Assembly: GCA_903835325.1 (NCBI GenBank)
Contig: CAILMU010000081.1
Span: forward strand, 1 to 8,147
Reading direction: 5' to 3'
Length of the DNA: 8,147 nt
Source: an uncultured Microcaldota archaeon
Lineage (GTDB): Archaea > Micrarchaeota > Micrarchaeia > Anstonellales > Bilamarchaeaceae
The notes under the pieces: generated by a model
The model's input: the letters and a program-made list of their open reading frames with translations, nothing else
Database searches by the model: none
What the model was told of the DNA's origin: nothing
In this document: positions 1-5,876 of the stretch, in pieces
Layout: the number at the start of each line of letters is the position of its first letter
Numbering within the stretch: the stretch's first letter is position 1
Program-made: the position numbers and the translations under genes

Positions 1-113
1 AGGATGCGCTCGATACGCTCGTTCGCTATAATGCCGCGGACATATCGAGCCTCAAGACGCTTATGGAATGGTCGTACAAGGAGAAACGAGTGCGAACTGG
101 ATTTGACGGGTAA
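1..113 (+). CDS. C-terminal end of a probable RNase H-like (YprB-type) exonuclease, partial
   Basis: Bases 3-110 read as 36 open codons ending at TAA 111-113, so only the C-terminus of an upstream gene is present. The visible peptide contains RYNAADISSLKTLMEW. This resembles the last conserved motif of the predicted RNase H-fold 3'-5' exonucleases of the YprB family, where a YN..D(V/I)..L..L segment supplies a late metal-binding aspartate and ends the domain. The protein would be a soluble nuclease, but the other catalytic acidic residues lie outside the window, so the call rests on one motif. The other forward frame that stays open here is the upstream extension of the lipoprotein ORF. It has no family-like content and is rejected. 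A 91-nt gap carrying a TATA-like element separates this gene from the lipoprotein. Confidence 0.55.
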   Translation, partial: DALDTLVRYNAADISSLKTLMEWSYKEKRVRTGFDG

Positions 114-172
114 ATTAAGAAATATCGATCATCGGAATGCCATTCGGAGCATCACGCCGCCCCAAGACAATA

Positions 173-187
173 GCCATATTAAATTTT
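173..187 (+). promoter_or_regulatory. TATA-like promoter element of the Kazal lipoprotein gene
   Basis: The AT-rich stretch CATATTAAATTTTG stands out in GC-richer flanks. Its centre is about 26 bases upstream of the ATG at 205. That is the usual TATA-to-start-site distance in archaea, so the mRNA may begin at or next to the start codon. No Shine-Dalgarno sequence precedes that ATG, which fits a leaderless transcript. This is inferred from spacing only. Confidence 0.45.
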
Positions 188-204
188 GTGTGGATATCCT
201 GCCC

Positions 205-1299
205 ATGAGAGGCATATCTATAGTTGTGGCAGTAGCAGTAATCCTATCTTTGTTCCTCGTCGCCGGTTGCTTGGGCGCCAAGAATGGGCCCAACCTGACC
301 GCGAACGGCACCAACCAGGCCAACAGCACCATGAACCAGACCCCGCCGGTAACCGAATGCACCGGCCCTGTCTGCGGAGCCGACGGGAACACGTACCCGA
401 CTGATTGCGATGCGACTATTGCCAAGGTCGCGGTCCTTTACCCTGGCGCATGCAAGGTCGAACCCACATGCACCGATACTGACAACGGCGTCAATACCGA
501 CGTCCAGGGTACAGTCACAAAGGGCAACGAGACCCACACCGACTACTGCATAGATTCCTCGCAGATAATCGAATATTCATGCCTCAGCAACGCCATCACC
601 ATGGCGAGCATCATCTGCCCGAGCGGGAAAGAATGCAAGGATGGCGCATGCATCGTGAAAGAGGTCATCCAACCTCCTGTGATCCCATCCGGATGCTCAG
701 GCCCATCATCTCCGAACAGCACCTTCGCGAGCAATGTGACATTCAACGGCACGACTTATTCCAGCGTGTGCGTGGATTACGGCAGCGTCAAGGATTATTT
801 CTGCAAGGACAACGCGCTCGCATCCCAGAACAGCCAGTGCGACCCCGGTTCCGCCTGCCAGGATGGCCGCTGCAATCCATTGCAGACGACGTGTGTCTCT
901 ACCAACGGGCCGAATGATACGGCTGTCAGAGGCCAGGTCACCATCTCGAAAGGCATGCTCAATTCGCAGAGCACCTTCGATGTGTGCTTCGATGAGATGA
1001 TGCTGAACAAATACTACTGCGCCCCCGACAACAGCCTCGCCAACCACACTATCGATTGCGGCACAGGCAGGAAATGCTACAACGGCCGCTGCGTACGCAG
1101 CGCATGCACAGAGACCGACAACGGCAAAGACCTATTTGATGCAGGTGTGACAACGGTCGCTGGAGTGGATTATGTGGACCGGTGCGTCGGAGACAACATC
1201 GTCCGTGAATACTACTGCTATGGCGATGATGTCTGGACCGATGATCTCCCCTGCCCGAGCAACTACACCTGTTCCGGAGGCCGCTGCGTTCCGTATTGA
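205..1299 (+). CDS. Cysteine-rich surface lipoprotein: Kazal-like domain plus four six-Cys modules
   Basis: Predicted 364-residue exported lipoprotein. Residues 1-21 form a signal peptide with a hydrophobic core and lipobox V-A-G-C, Cys22 being the lipidation site. A Thr/Asn-rich linker (about 23-50) follows, then a Kazal-like domain at 52-83 with the hallmark PVCGADGNTYPTDC. It has four cysteines instead of six, consistent with loss of one disulfide. Next come four tandem modules at 89-149, 164-223, 230-296 and 301-361. Each has six cysteines in the pattern C, then (V/Y/R)C, then (E/D/K)Y.C, C, C, and G.C at the end. Modules 1 and 4 begin CT.TDNG. Eleven N-x-T sequons suggest a glycosylated outer-surface protein. 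The start is set at 205 because the signal peptide begins there; the open frame back to base 4 overlaps the upstream gene. Protease inhibition is possible from the Kazal fold but untested, and the module function is unknown. Confidence 0.85.
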   Translation: MRGISIVVAVAVILSLFLVAGCLGAKNGPNLTANGTNQANSTMNQTPPVTECTGPVCGADGNTYPTDCDATIAKVAVLYPGACKVEPTCTDTDNGVNTDVQGTVTKGNETHTDYCIDSSQIIEYSCLSNAITMASIICPSGKECKDGACIVKEVIQPPVIPSGCSGPSSPNSTFASNVTFNGTTYSSVCVDYGSVKDYFCKDNALASQNSQCDPGSACQDGRCNPLQTTCVSTNGPNDTAVRGQVTISKGMLNSQSTFDVCFDEMMLNKYYCAPDNSLANHTIDCGTGRKCYNGRCVRSACTETDNGKDLFDAGVTTVAGVDYVDRCVGDNIVREYYCYGDDVWTDDLPCPSNYTCSGGRCVPY

Positions 1300-1316
1300 G
1301 GAAAGGATGCCTGCCG

Positions 1317-1333
1317 ACCGGGTAGTACCCGGT
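1317..1333. repeat. Perfect 8-bp inverted repeat with 1-nt centre
   Basis: ACCGGGTA at 1317-1324 and TACCCGGT at 1326-1333 are exact reverse complements around G1325. In RNA this would be a six-pair GC-rich stem with a five-base loop. As DNA it could be a dimeric operator. It lies 18 bases after the lipoprotein stop and has no T-run after it, so it is not a typical archaeal terminator. It may mark the 3' end of the lipoprotein message or a regulatory site for the kinase gene. Confidence 0.6.
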
Positions 1334-1360
1334 TAGCCGGAGTCCGTTCCTGACAGACTG

Positions 1361-1370
1361 CACCTAGGTG
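1361..1370. promoter_or_regulatory. Palindrome CACCTAGGTG containing the ribosome-binding site of the kinase gene
   Basis: This is a perfect 10-bp palindrome. Its right half, AGGTG (1366-1370), is the Shine-Dalgarno-like sequence for the ATG at 1376, with five bases between. It could bind a dimeric protein. In RNA the two halves cannot form a hairpin because there is no loop, but they could pair between transcripts. No TATA-like sequence is visible in the gap, so the kinase gene may be transcribed from upstream. Confidence 0.5.
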
Positions 1371-1375
1371 TTCCT

Positions 1376-2131
1376 ATGAAAATCCTGAAAATCGGCGGGA
1401 GCTTCCTGACCAACAAATCCGGCTACCGCGAGCCTGACCCGAAGAACATCCTGATGGCTGCAAAAACCGTCGCGACGGTCTGGAAGGGTGGCATCAGGGA
1501 TTTCATCCTTGTCCATGGCGCGGGCTCGTTCGGCCATGCCTTGGTGCTGAAATACAAGATTGATGATGGCATCACGAGTTCAGCCCAGAAGATTGGCTAC
1601 GCGGATGCTCACGCTGCATGCACGGAACTCTCCCTCTTGTTCGTCGAAATGCTCATCAAGGAGGGCGTTCCGGCAGTTTCGATGCCGCCAGCGCTTATCC
1701 TCGAGCAAAAAAACAAAAGAATCGCGAAATTTGATACAAAACTCGTGAACGATTATTTGGGGAGCGGATATCTCCCTGTCCTTCATGGCGACATGGTCCC
1801 GGATTCGATCCTAGGAGGCTCTGTCTGCTCTGGGGACCAGATCGTCGCTTATCTCGGGAAAGGCGCGGACTTCATCGTATTGGCTACGAACGTGGATGGC
1901 GTACTGGATGACAAGGGTCAGGTCATAGGGAAGATAAGCGCCGCGAATTTCCCCGAAGTATCGAAGCATCTGCGGAAAACCGGGAATGATGTCACCGGCG
2001 GCATGGAAGGGAAGATAAAAGAGCTGCTTGAGCTCGATACAGCTTCTTACATCGTGAATGCGGCGAACCCCGAGCGCATAAAGGCGCTGATGAGCGGGAA
2101 GAAAGCGGTTTGCACGGAAGTCAGGAAATAA
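1376..2131 (+). CDS. ipk: Isopentenyl phosphate kinase
   Basis: Cytosolic amino-acid-kinase-fold enzyme that uses ATP to convert isopentenyl phosphate into isopentenyl diphosphate, the last step of the archaeal alternate mevalonate pathway. The 251-residue length is normal for the family. Visible motifs are the N-terminal K-I-G-G-S glycine loop (residues 5-9), VHGAGSFGH at 46-54, whose last histidine (His54) matches the catalytic histidine of characterised archaeal enzymes, HGDMVPD at 137-143, SGDQIVAYLGKGADFIV at 152-168, TNVDGVLD at 171-178 and the DVTGGM loop at 205-210. The ATG at 1376 is preceded by AGGTG at good spacing. The gene converges on the decarboxylase gene with 42 bases between them; the T-run at 2186-2191, inside that gene's 3' end, is the only terminator-like signal. 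Other amino acid kinases are excluded by the GAGSFGH and DVTGGM motifs. Confidence 0.95.
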   Translation: MKILKIGGSFLTNKSGYREPDPKNILMAAKTVATVWKGGIRDFILVHGAGSFGHALVLKYKIDDGITSSAQKIGYADAHAACTELSLLFVEMLIKEGVPAVSMPPALILEQKNKRIAKFDTKLVNDYLGSGYLPVLHGDMVPDSILGGSVCSGDQIVAYLGKGADFIVLATNVDGVLDDKGQVIGKISAANFPEVSKHLRKTGNDVTGGMEGKIKELLELDTASYIVNAANPERIKALMSGKKAVCTEVRK

Positions 2132-2173
2132 AACAGAATCAACGAATCAAAGCGCGTTTAATCGCATTCCACT

Positions 2174-3187
2174 CTAAAACAAGTCTTTTTTCGGGTATCT
2201 GACTCCATCCCCGATCCCGCACACCATAACTCGTTCTATCCCATCAACGTCATCGAGGGCTTTCCGCACCGCGCGTTCGTATTTTTTCGTGGTGTAGATG
2301 TGCGCGTTCGGGCCGGCATCGAACGTGTAGGCAGCGACAGGCCTTCCATACGAATCATTAATTTCGATGACTTTGTGGATGATTTCGAGCGAGATGCCGT
2401 TCAAATACGCTATGGGAGGCCAGCTATCGAGCATCACCGCATGCATGCTGTCGCTCTCCTGCATGATGGTCTTGGCCATGGATTCGAAATCGCGGTCGTA
2501 GATCGCTTTCCTGACGATGCGCAATCTCCTCTCAACGCTCTCTAACCTGCATTTGAACATCTCGGATGTGCGGACCGTCCTCGTCATCGCATCTGTCGAG
2601 CTGATGCGCTTCTCTTTGGAGTTCGTTATCGCGATGACGTTTCGCAAATCCTTCCATTTCTCAGGGGCTGATAGCTGGACCGAATAGCAGTCGCTCCCGT
2701 CCTTCTTCACTCCAGCGCGCCATTCCGCAGCGCCCCCGAAAACCGAGCGGGAGGCAGAACCGCTACCAAGACGGGCTAGCATGGAGAGATTTTTTTTATT
2801 TTCCGAAAACGAACGCAACCCGATCGCCAGGGTTGATGCTGCTGCAAGAGCCGCGAAACCTGAAGCTGATGATGCCAGTCCAGCTGCAGTGGGAAACGAG
2901 TTTTTCGAGACGATTTTCGCGAATAATTTTTTCTTCTTGGCCTTCGTTCTCACGAAATCCAGGAAATGGCTCACTCTCGCCAATTGCTTCGGTTTCGGCT
3001 GCCTTCCGTTCAATTGAAGCGTATCGTGCCGAAGTTTCTCTGAAAATTCGACGGTGGTCACGCTCTGGAGCTGGTCGTCCATCGTGAAAGATATGGAATT
3101 GTTCGTAGGAATCCGGAGAGCTTCATCCCGTCTTCCCCAGTATTTTATTATCGCGATGTTCGCGTTCGCGATTGCCGTCGCTTTCAT
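2174..3187 (-). CDS. mvaD: Diphosphomevalonate / phosphomevalonate decarboxylase (GHMP family)
   Basis: ATP-dependent decarboxylase of the mevalonate pathway, 337 residues, close to bacterial family members. Diagnostic segments are ANANIAIIKYWG (residues 7-18), FPTAAGLASSASGFAAL (98-114), GSGSASRSVFGG (about 141-152, with the active-site arginine), ISSTDAM followed by TVRTS, and YTFDAGPNA (about 287-295) with the catalytic aspartate Asp290. By comparison with the yeast enzyme from memory, Lys18 is kept (Lys15 here) but Lys22 is replaced by Arg19. The substrate may be mevalonate 5-diphosphate or, given the neighbouring isopentenyl phosphate kinase, mevalonate 5-phosphate; the sequence alone cannot decide. 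The start at 3187 (MKATAIANANIA) fits the family N-terminus. An in-frame ATG at 3208 would run into the divergent nuclease gene. No Shine-Dalgarno sequence is seen. Confidence 0.93.
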   Translation of the reverse strand: MKATAIANANIAIIKYWGRRDEALRIPTNNSISFTMDDQLQSVTTVEFSEKLRHDTLQLNGRQPKPKQLARVSHFLDFVRTKAKKKKLFAKIVSKNSFPTAAGLASSASGFAALAAASTLAIGLRSFSENKKNLSMLARLGSGSASRSVFGGAAEWRAGVKKDGSDCYSVQLSAPEKWKDLRNVIAITNSKEKRISSTDAMTRTVRTSEMFKCRLESVERRLRIVRKAIYDRDFESMAKTIMQESDSMHAVMLDSWPPIAYLNGISLEIIHKVIEINDSYGRPVAAYTFDAGPNAHIYTTKKYERAVRKALDDVDGIERVMVCGIGDGVRYPKKDLF

Positions 3188-3201
3188 GACAAAATGATTA
3201 A

Positions 3202-3915
3202 ATGGCAAGCGTTATTATGGTATCCATGGCGAACCGGGAAGCGCTTGGCAGGATGGGTTGGATACTCAGCCGGATGCGCCATGAATCGGAAAAACGGGAC
3301 GCACCGGTGCTGCGAGCAGAAGCGGCGACAGTTGACAGCCCATTCAAAATCCTCGTCTTCACCATGCTTTCATCAAGGACGAAAGACGAGACTACGATCA
3401 AAGCGATCCACCGCCTCTTCCCGGGCGCGAAAGCAGATTCCCCAAAAAAAATCCTCTCGCTCGGAGCAAGAAAACTCGAGCGGATTTTGTATGGGGTGGG
3501 TTTCTATCGCGTGAAAACGAAGAACCTTCTAGCCATTTGCGCCATGCTCGCGGACAAGCATGTCCCAGATACTCTTGAAGGCCTTCTCGAATTGCCAGGC
3601 GTCGGCAGGAAAACCGCGAACATCGTCCTCGCGCGCGCATTCGGGAAAAACACCATCGGAGTGGATGTGCATGTGCATCGCATCAGCAACAGGCTCGGCT
3701 TAGTTAAGACAAAAAAACCCGAAGATACGGAAAGAGCGCTTGTCCGCATAATCCCCAAAAGATATGTCCGTTCCTTAAATCGCGATTTCGTTGCGTTCGG
3801 GCAGACGGTCTGCCTTCCAAGGAAACCTGACTGCAGGACGTGCCCGATAAACAGGCTATGCTATCGTATCGGAGTGACCGGGAAGTGCGCGGTTTGCAGA
3901 TACGGCGCACGCTAA
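3202..3915 (+). CDS. nth: Endonuclease III (HhH-GPD DNA glycosylase/AP lyase with 4Fe-4S cluster)
   Basis: Base excision repair enzyme that removes oxidised pyrimidines and nicks the abasic site. Up to 237 residues, a little above the usual 210-220. The helix-hairpin-helix LPGVGRKTAN (131-140) carries the catalytic lysine Lys137, and VDVHVHR (154-160) carries the catalytic aspartate Asp155. The iron-sulfur loop is canonical: Cys204, Cys211, Cys214, Cys220 (C-x6-C-x2-C-x5-C). The LSSRTKD segment (56-62) replaces the LSAQATD of the E. coli enzyme. An additional C-A-V-C pair (229-232) sits in a short extra tail. The start is uncertain: ATG 3202 is the longest, but 3217 and 3226 are also possible. 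The last would lie about 26 bases after an ATGATTAAAT stretch, as in a leaderless gene. It is divergent from mvaD, and its TAA overlaps the stop codon of the mevalonate kinase gene by four bases. Confidence 0.93.
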   Translation: MASVIMVSMANREALGRMGWILSRMRHESEKRDAPVLRAEAATVDSPFKILVFTMLSSRTKDETTIKAIHRLFPGAKADSPKKILSLGARKLERILYGVGFYRVKTKNLLAICAMLADKHVPDTLEGLLELPGVGRKTANIVLARAFGKNTIGVDVHVHRISNRLGLVKTKKPEDTERALVRIIPKRYVRSLNRDFVAFGQTVCLPRKPDCRTCPINRLCYRIGVTGKCAVCRYGAR

Positions 3916-4820
3916 TATTTCCCGACGCGCGTAGCGAACGATTGGAAGCCTGATTTCTCAAGGACGCGTGATAGCTCTTCTGCATGAACCTTGTCTTTCA
4001 CTAGCGAGATGCAGCACCCTCCGCCCCCGCCGCCGGTCAATTTGGACCCCATGGCCCCGCTATCCATCGCGAGCTTGACTATTTGGTCATTCAGTTCGTC
4101 GGATACGCCGAGCTCCTGGAGCATGCTCTGGTTCGCGTTCATGAGCTTTCCGATATCCTCTAACTTGCCCTTCTCGAGCGCTTTCCTGCCGTTCAGCTCG
4201 ACATCCCCGTACTCGTCCATCATCTGGGCGAATTCAGATTCATCCTGCTCCTTGTATCTCCGGACGTTCTCTATCATCTTGGTCGTGAACCCGAATTTCC
4301 CTGTGAAGGATACGACCAGGTCCAGAGGTTTCTTGATAACGATGCGCTCGTATCTGTTCTCGGAGACATTCTTCCCGCGCTTGAACTCCATCACCCCGCC
4401 ATAAGTCGCCATCAGGTTGTCGATGCCGCTCGGGTTCCCGTGGAAGACCTTCTCCCCTTCATAAGCTATGGAATTTATCTCGGCATCAGTCGGATTCTTC
4501 CCCTGGTCATCAGCGACAGCGCGCGCGAGCGCCACGCAGAAAGCGGCGGATGAACCCAACCCCCCGAACGTGTGCAGATCGCCTTTCAGCGAAACGTCAT
4601 AGCATCCCTTCACGCCCATCACGGCAAGAACGTTCGCTATCGCTTTCAGGCTGTATTCCGGCACTATCTTGTGTTCGGATGAAATCGCGTTCTTCTCCGA
4701 GCGCTTCACTTCGACCACAGCAGCGTTCGAGATGCCAGCCGCTATAGCCGGCGCCCCATGGACCACGAAATGCTCCCCGAAGAAAATTATCTTCCCGTAT
4801 CCAACCCCTCTTCCGACCAT
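3912..4820 (-). CDS. mvk: Mevalonate kinase
   Basis: Cytosolic GHMP kinase that phosphorylates mevalonate to mevalonate 5-phosphate, the entry to the later part of isoprenoid synthesis. 302 residues, typical of archaeal mevalonate kinases. Motif 1 is YGKIIFFGEHFVVHG (8-22) with Lys10. Motif 2 is GGLGSSAAF (86-94), the phosphate loop. HGNPSGIDN (127-135) carries the catalytic aspartate Asp134. Motif 3 is SKLTGGGGGGCC (259-270), with six glycines in a row. The start at 4820 is chosen because it places motif 1 at the family position and has GGGGTGA eight bases upstream; the frame open back to 4931 lies inside the preceding gene. Only seven bases separate it from the stop of the DUF2666-like gene, so the two are almost certainly one transcript with coupled translation. 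Its TAG overlaps the nth stop tail to tail. Confidence 0.96.
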   Translation of the reverse strand: MVGRGVGYGKIIFFGEHFVVHGAPAIAAGISNAAVVEVKRSEKNAISSEHKIVPEYSLKAIANVLAVMGVKGCYDVSLKGDLHTFGGLGSSAAFCVALARAVADDQGKNPTDAEINSIAYEGEKVFHGNPSGIDNLMATYGGVMEFKRGKNVSENRYERIVIKKPLDLVVSFTGKFGFTTKMIENVRRYKEQDESEFAQMMDEYGDVELNGRKALEKGKLEDIGKLMNANQSMLQELGVSDELNDQIVKLAMDSGAMGSKLTGGGGGGCCISLVKDKVHAEELSRVLEKSGFQSFATRVGKY

Positions 4821-4827
4821 GTGCCAT

Positions 4828-5616
4828 TCACCCCTTAGGTTTCCTGCCCCTGACTTTCGGCGGCTTGATATCCGGATATGCCGCAGTAAGCATGTCCGGG
4901 CTGGCATAAGGCTTGTAGCCCAGGTTGTCAAGGGCTTTCATGACGAGGTACGGCTCCGGGGCTCCTGCCCCGCTTTTCTCAGAAAGATCCTTCAGCGCCA
5001 GCGGGATATTGCCGAGCGACCTTCTCCTTCCCTTGCTTATCGCCTCTGCCCCAACTTCATCCTTTTTACTGCCTGAGAACTCATACGCCTTGTTCACTAT
5101 CGAATGGTTGATGCCGCTGAGGATCCCGGACACTTCATATTCCTGGGCATTCTCCAGGCAGAGCTTCTTTATCGCAACCCATTCCTTGTATTTTCCGATG
5201 AAGGCGATGGTGTCCCCGGGCTCTTCATCTTCGGCTTCGATTGCGCTTTCATGGACCTGGGCCTTGAACATCACTCCGGCTTTCGTCAGGAGCTGGTTCA
5301 GGAGGTATGATTCCGCCGCGCTCATGAGCTCGGGTTTCGGAATCGATTTCGAAAGCGTCTCTTTTATAGTGCCCGGAGGCGTGGACTCGAAGAATCCGCA
5401 GACAGCCTGGAGGCCCGATCCCTTCGGGTTCGCGAAGCGTGAAATCGCATCGATACCGAGTCCGGCGAATCTGTACGCGAACGGCTCGATCTTCGCGCTT
5501 ATCTGCGCCAGCACGAAAGCGGCCTGCTCCGGCGTCTTGCCGGTCATGTCGTACTTTACCCCCAACTTGAAATCCTTGTAAGCCCCGGAAAAAATTATCT
5601 CGTCTTGGCCAGCCAT
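4828..5616 (-). CDS. Archaeal protein of unknown function resembling DUF2666, with an internal repeat
   Basis: 262 residues, soluble, with no signal peptide or membrane segment. Two halves share a pattern: DEIIFSGAYKDFKLGVKY at 5-22 and DTIAFIGKYKEWVAIKKL at 135-152, each followed by a helix with regularly spaced hydrophobic residues (A..LAQISAKI and V.GILSGINHSI). This duplicated D.I.F.G.YK(D/E)(F/W) unit is what I recall of the archaeal DUF2666 family; the family name is from memory and not verified. The tail after 250 is basic and contains RGRKPKG, loosely similar to an AT-hook. The start at 5616 follows GGAGGGGTG five bases upstream, one of the strongest ribosome sites here, so the longer open frame to 5718 is rejected. 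It heads the mevalonate kinase operon. The role is unknown; operon linkage suggests a connection to isoprenoid or lipid metabolism. Confidence 0.7.
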   Translation of the reverse strand: MAGQDEIIFSGAYKDFKLGVKYDMTGKTPEQAAFVLAQISAKIEPFAYRFAGLGIDAISRFANPKGSGLQAVCGFFESTPPGTIKETLSKSIPKPELMSAAESYLLNQLLTKAGVMFKAQVHESAIEAEDEEPGDTIAFIGKYKEWVAIKKLCLENAQEYEVSGILSGINHSIVNKAYEFSGSKKDEVGAEAISKGRRRSLGNIPLALKDLSEKSGAGAPEPYLVMKALDNLGYKPYASPDMLTAAYPDIKPPKVRGRKPKG

Positions 5617-5673
5617 GTGGACACCCCTCCCGCTCATCCCGGATATGCCGGATGTGGAGCACACTTGGATTGC

Positions 5674-5688
5674 ACATAAATAAAAAGC
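5674..5688. promoter_or_regulatory. AT-rich TATA element between the DUF2666/mvk operon and the tRNA gene
   Basis: ACATAAATAAAAAGC is the only AT-rich patch in the 107 bases between the divergent genes. On the minus strand it reads CTTTTTATTTATGT and would start transcription near 5655, leaving a leader of about 40 nt that contains the strong ribosome site. On the plus strand the same patch would start transcription near 5707, giving the tRNA a 5' leader of roughly 17 nt. Use in both directions is inferred; no second TATA-like sequence is visible. Confidence 0.5.
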
Positions 5689-5738
5689 TAACTTCATACT
5701 ACCTAACTGCCTGAGCATCAGGCGCCCCTGTAGCGCAG

Positions 5739-5779
5739 TGTCCCGGGAGCGTAGAAAATTCGGTTTCCGGGACGCGCAA
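5739..5779 (+). other. tRNA intron 1 (41 nt), D-loop position 15/16
   Basis: Central helix: GCGC 5733-5736 pairs with GCGC 5774-5777. The 5' bulge is 5737-5739 (AGT) and the 3' bulge 5778-5780 (AAC). Cutting after the second base of each leaves exons ending G5738 and starting C5780, which restores G15 and a seven-base D-loop. The intron hairpin is 5740-5748 with 5765-5773 (nine pairs, one G-T wobble) and a 16-nt loop. The helix outside the 3' bulge is not formed by Watson-Crick pairs, so this is a relaxed motif. GCGCA is duplicated at the two junctions. Confidence 0.85.
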
Positions 5780-5800
5780 CGGTAGCGCGCGTCCTTGGTA

Positions 5801-5854
5801 TCCTGCGGTGCGACTGCACCGGAGGCATCCGAAGCCCGAATCCGGGCTCCAAAA
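5801..5854 (+). other. tRNA intron 2 (54 nt), canonical anticodon-loop position 37/38
   Basis: This is a strict bulge-helix-bulge. The outer helix is the anticodon stem. The 3' bulge is 5853-5855 (AAA), the central helix TTGG 5795-5798 with CCAA 5849-5852, and the 5' bulge 5799-5801 (TAT). The cuts fall after 5800 and after 5854. Inside the intron are two hairpins: 5806-5811 with 5816-5821 (six pairs, loop GACT, extended by CCT/AGG across one mismatch) and 5833-5838 with 5843-5848 (six pairs, loop AATC). Confidence 0.92.
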
Positions 5855-5876
5855 AGGACGAGGTCGCGAGTTCAAA

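Noticed and set aside
4..204. N-terminal extension of the lipoprotein frame back to base 4
   Set aside because: It overlaps the real C-terminus of the upstream gene and would bury the signal peptide that begins at base 205; a TATA-like element lies inside it.
4018..4035. GC-rich simple repeat in the plus strand
   Set aside because: It is the run of six glycine codons of GHMP motif 3 in mevalonate kinase, read in reverse.
4821..4931. Upstream extension of mevalonate kinase
   Set aside because: It lies within the DUF2666-like gene, and the family N-terminus with a strong ribosome site fits 4820.
5617..5718. Upstream extension of the DUF2666-like gene
   Set aside because: It would include the TATA element and the strong ribosome site that belong before the ATG at 5616.
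5724..5876. Truncated or degenerate tRNA without a T-arm
   Set aside because: The missing T-arm strand, acceptor strand and discriminator are found intact at 5981-5994, joined by a predicted splice site.
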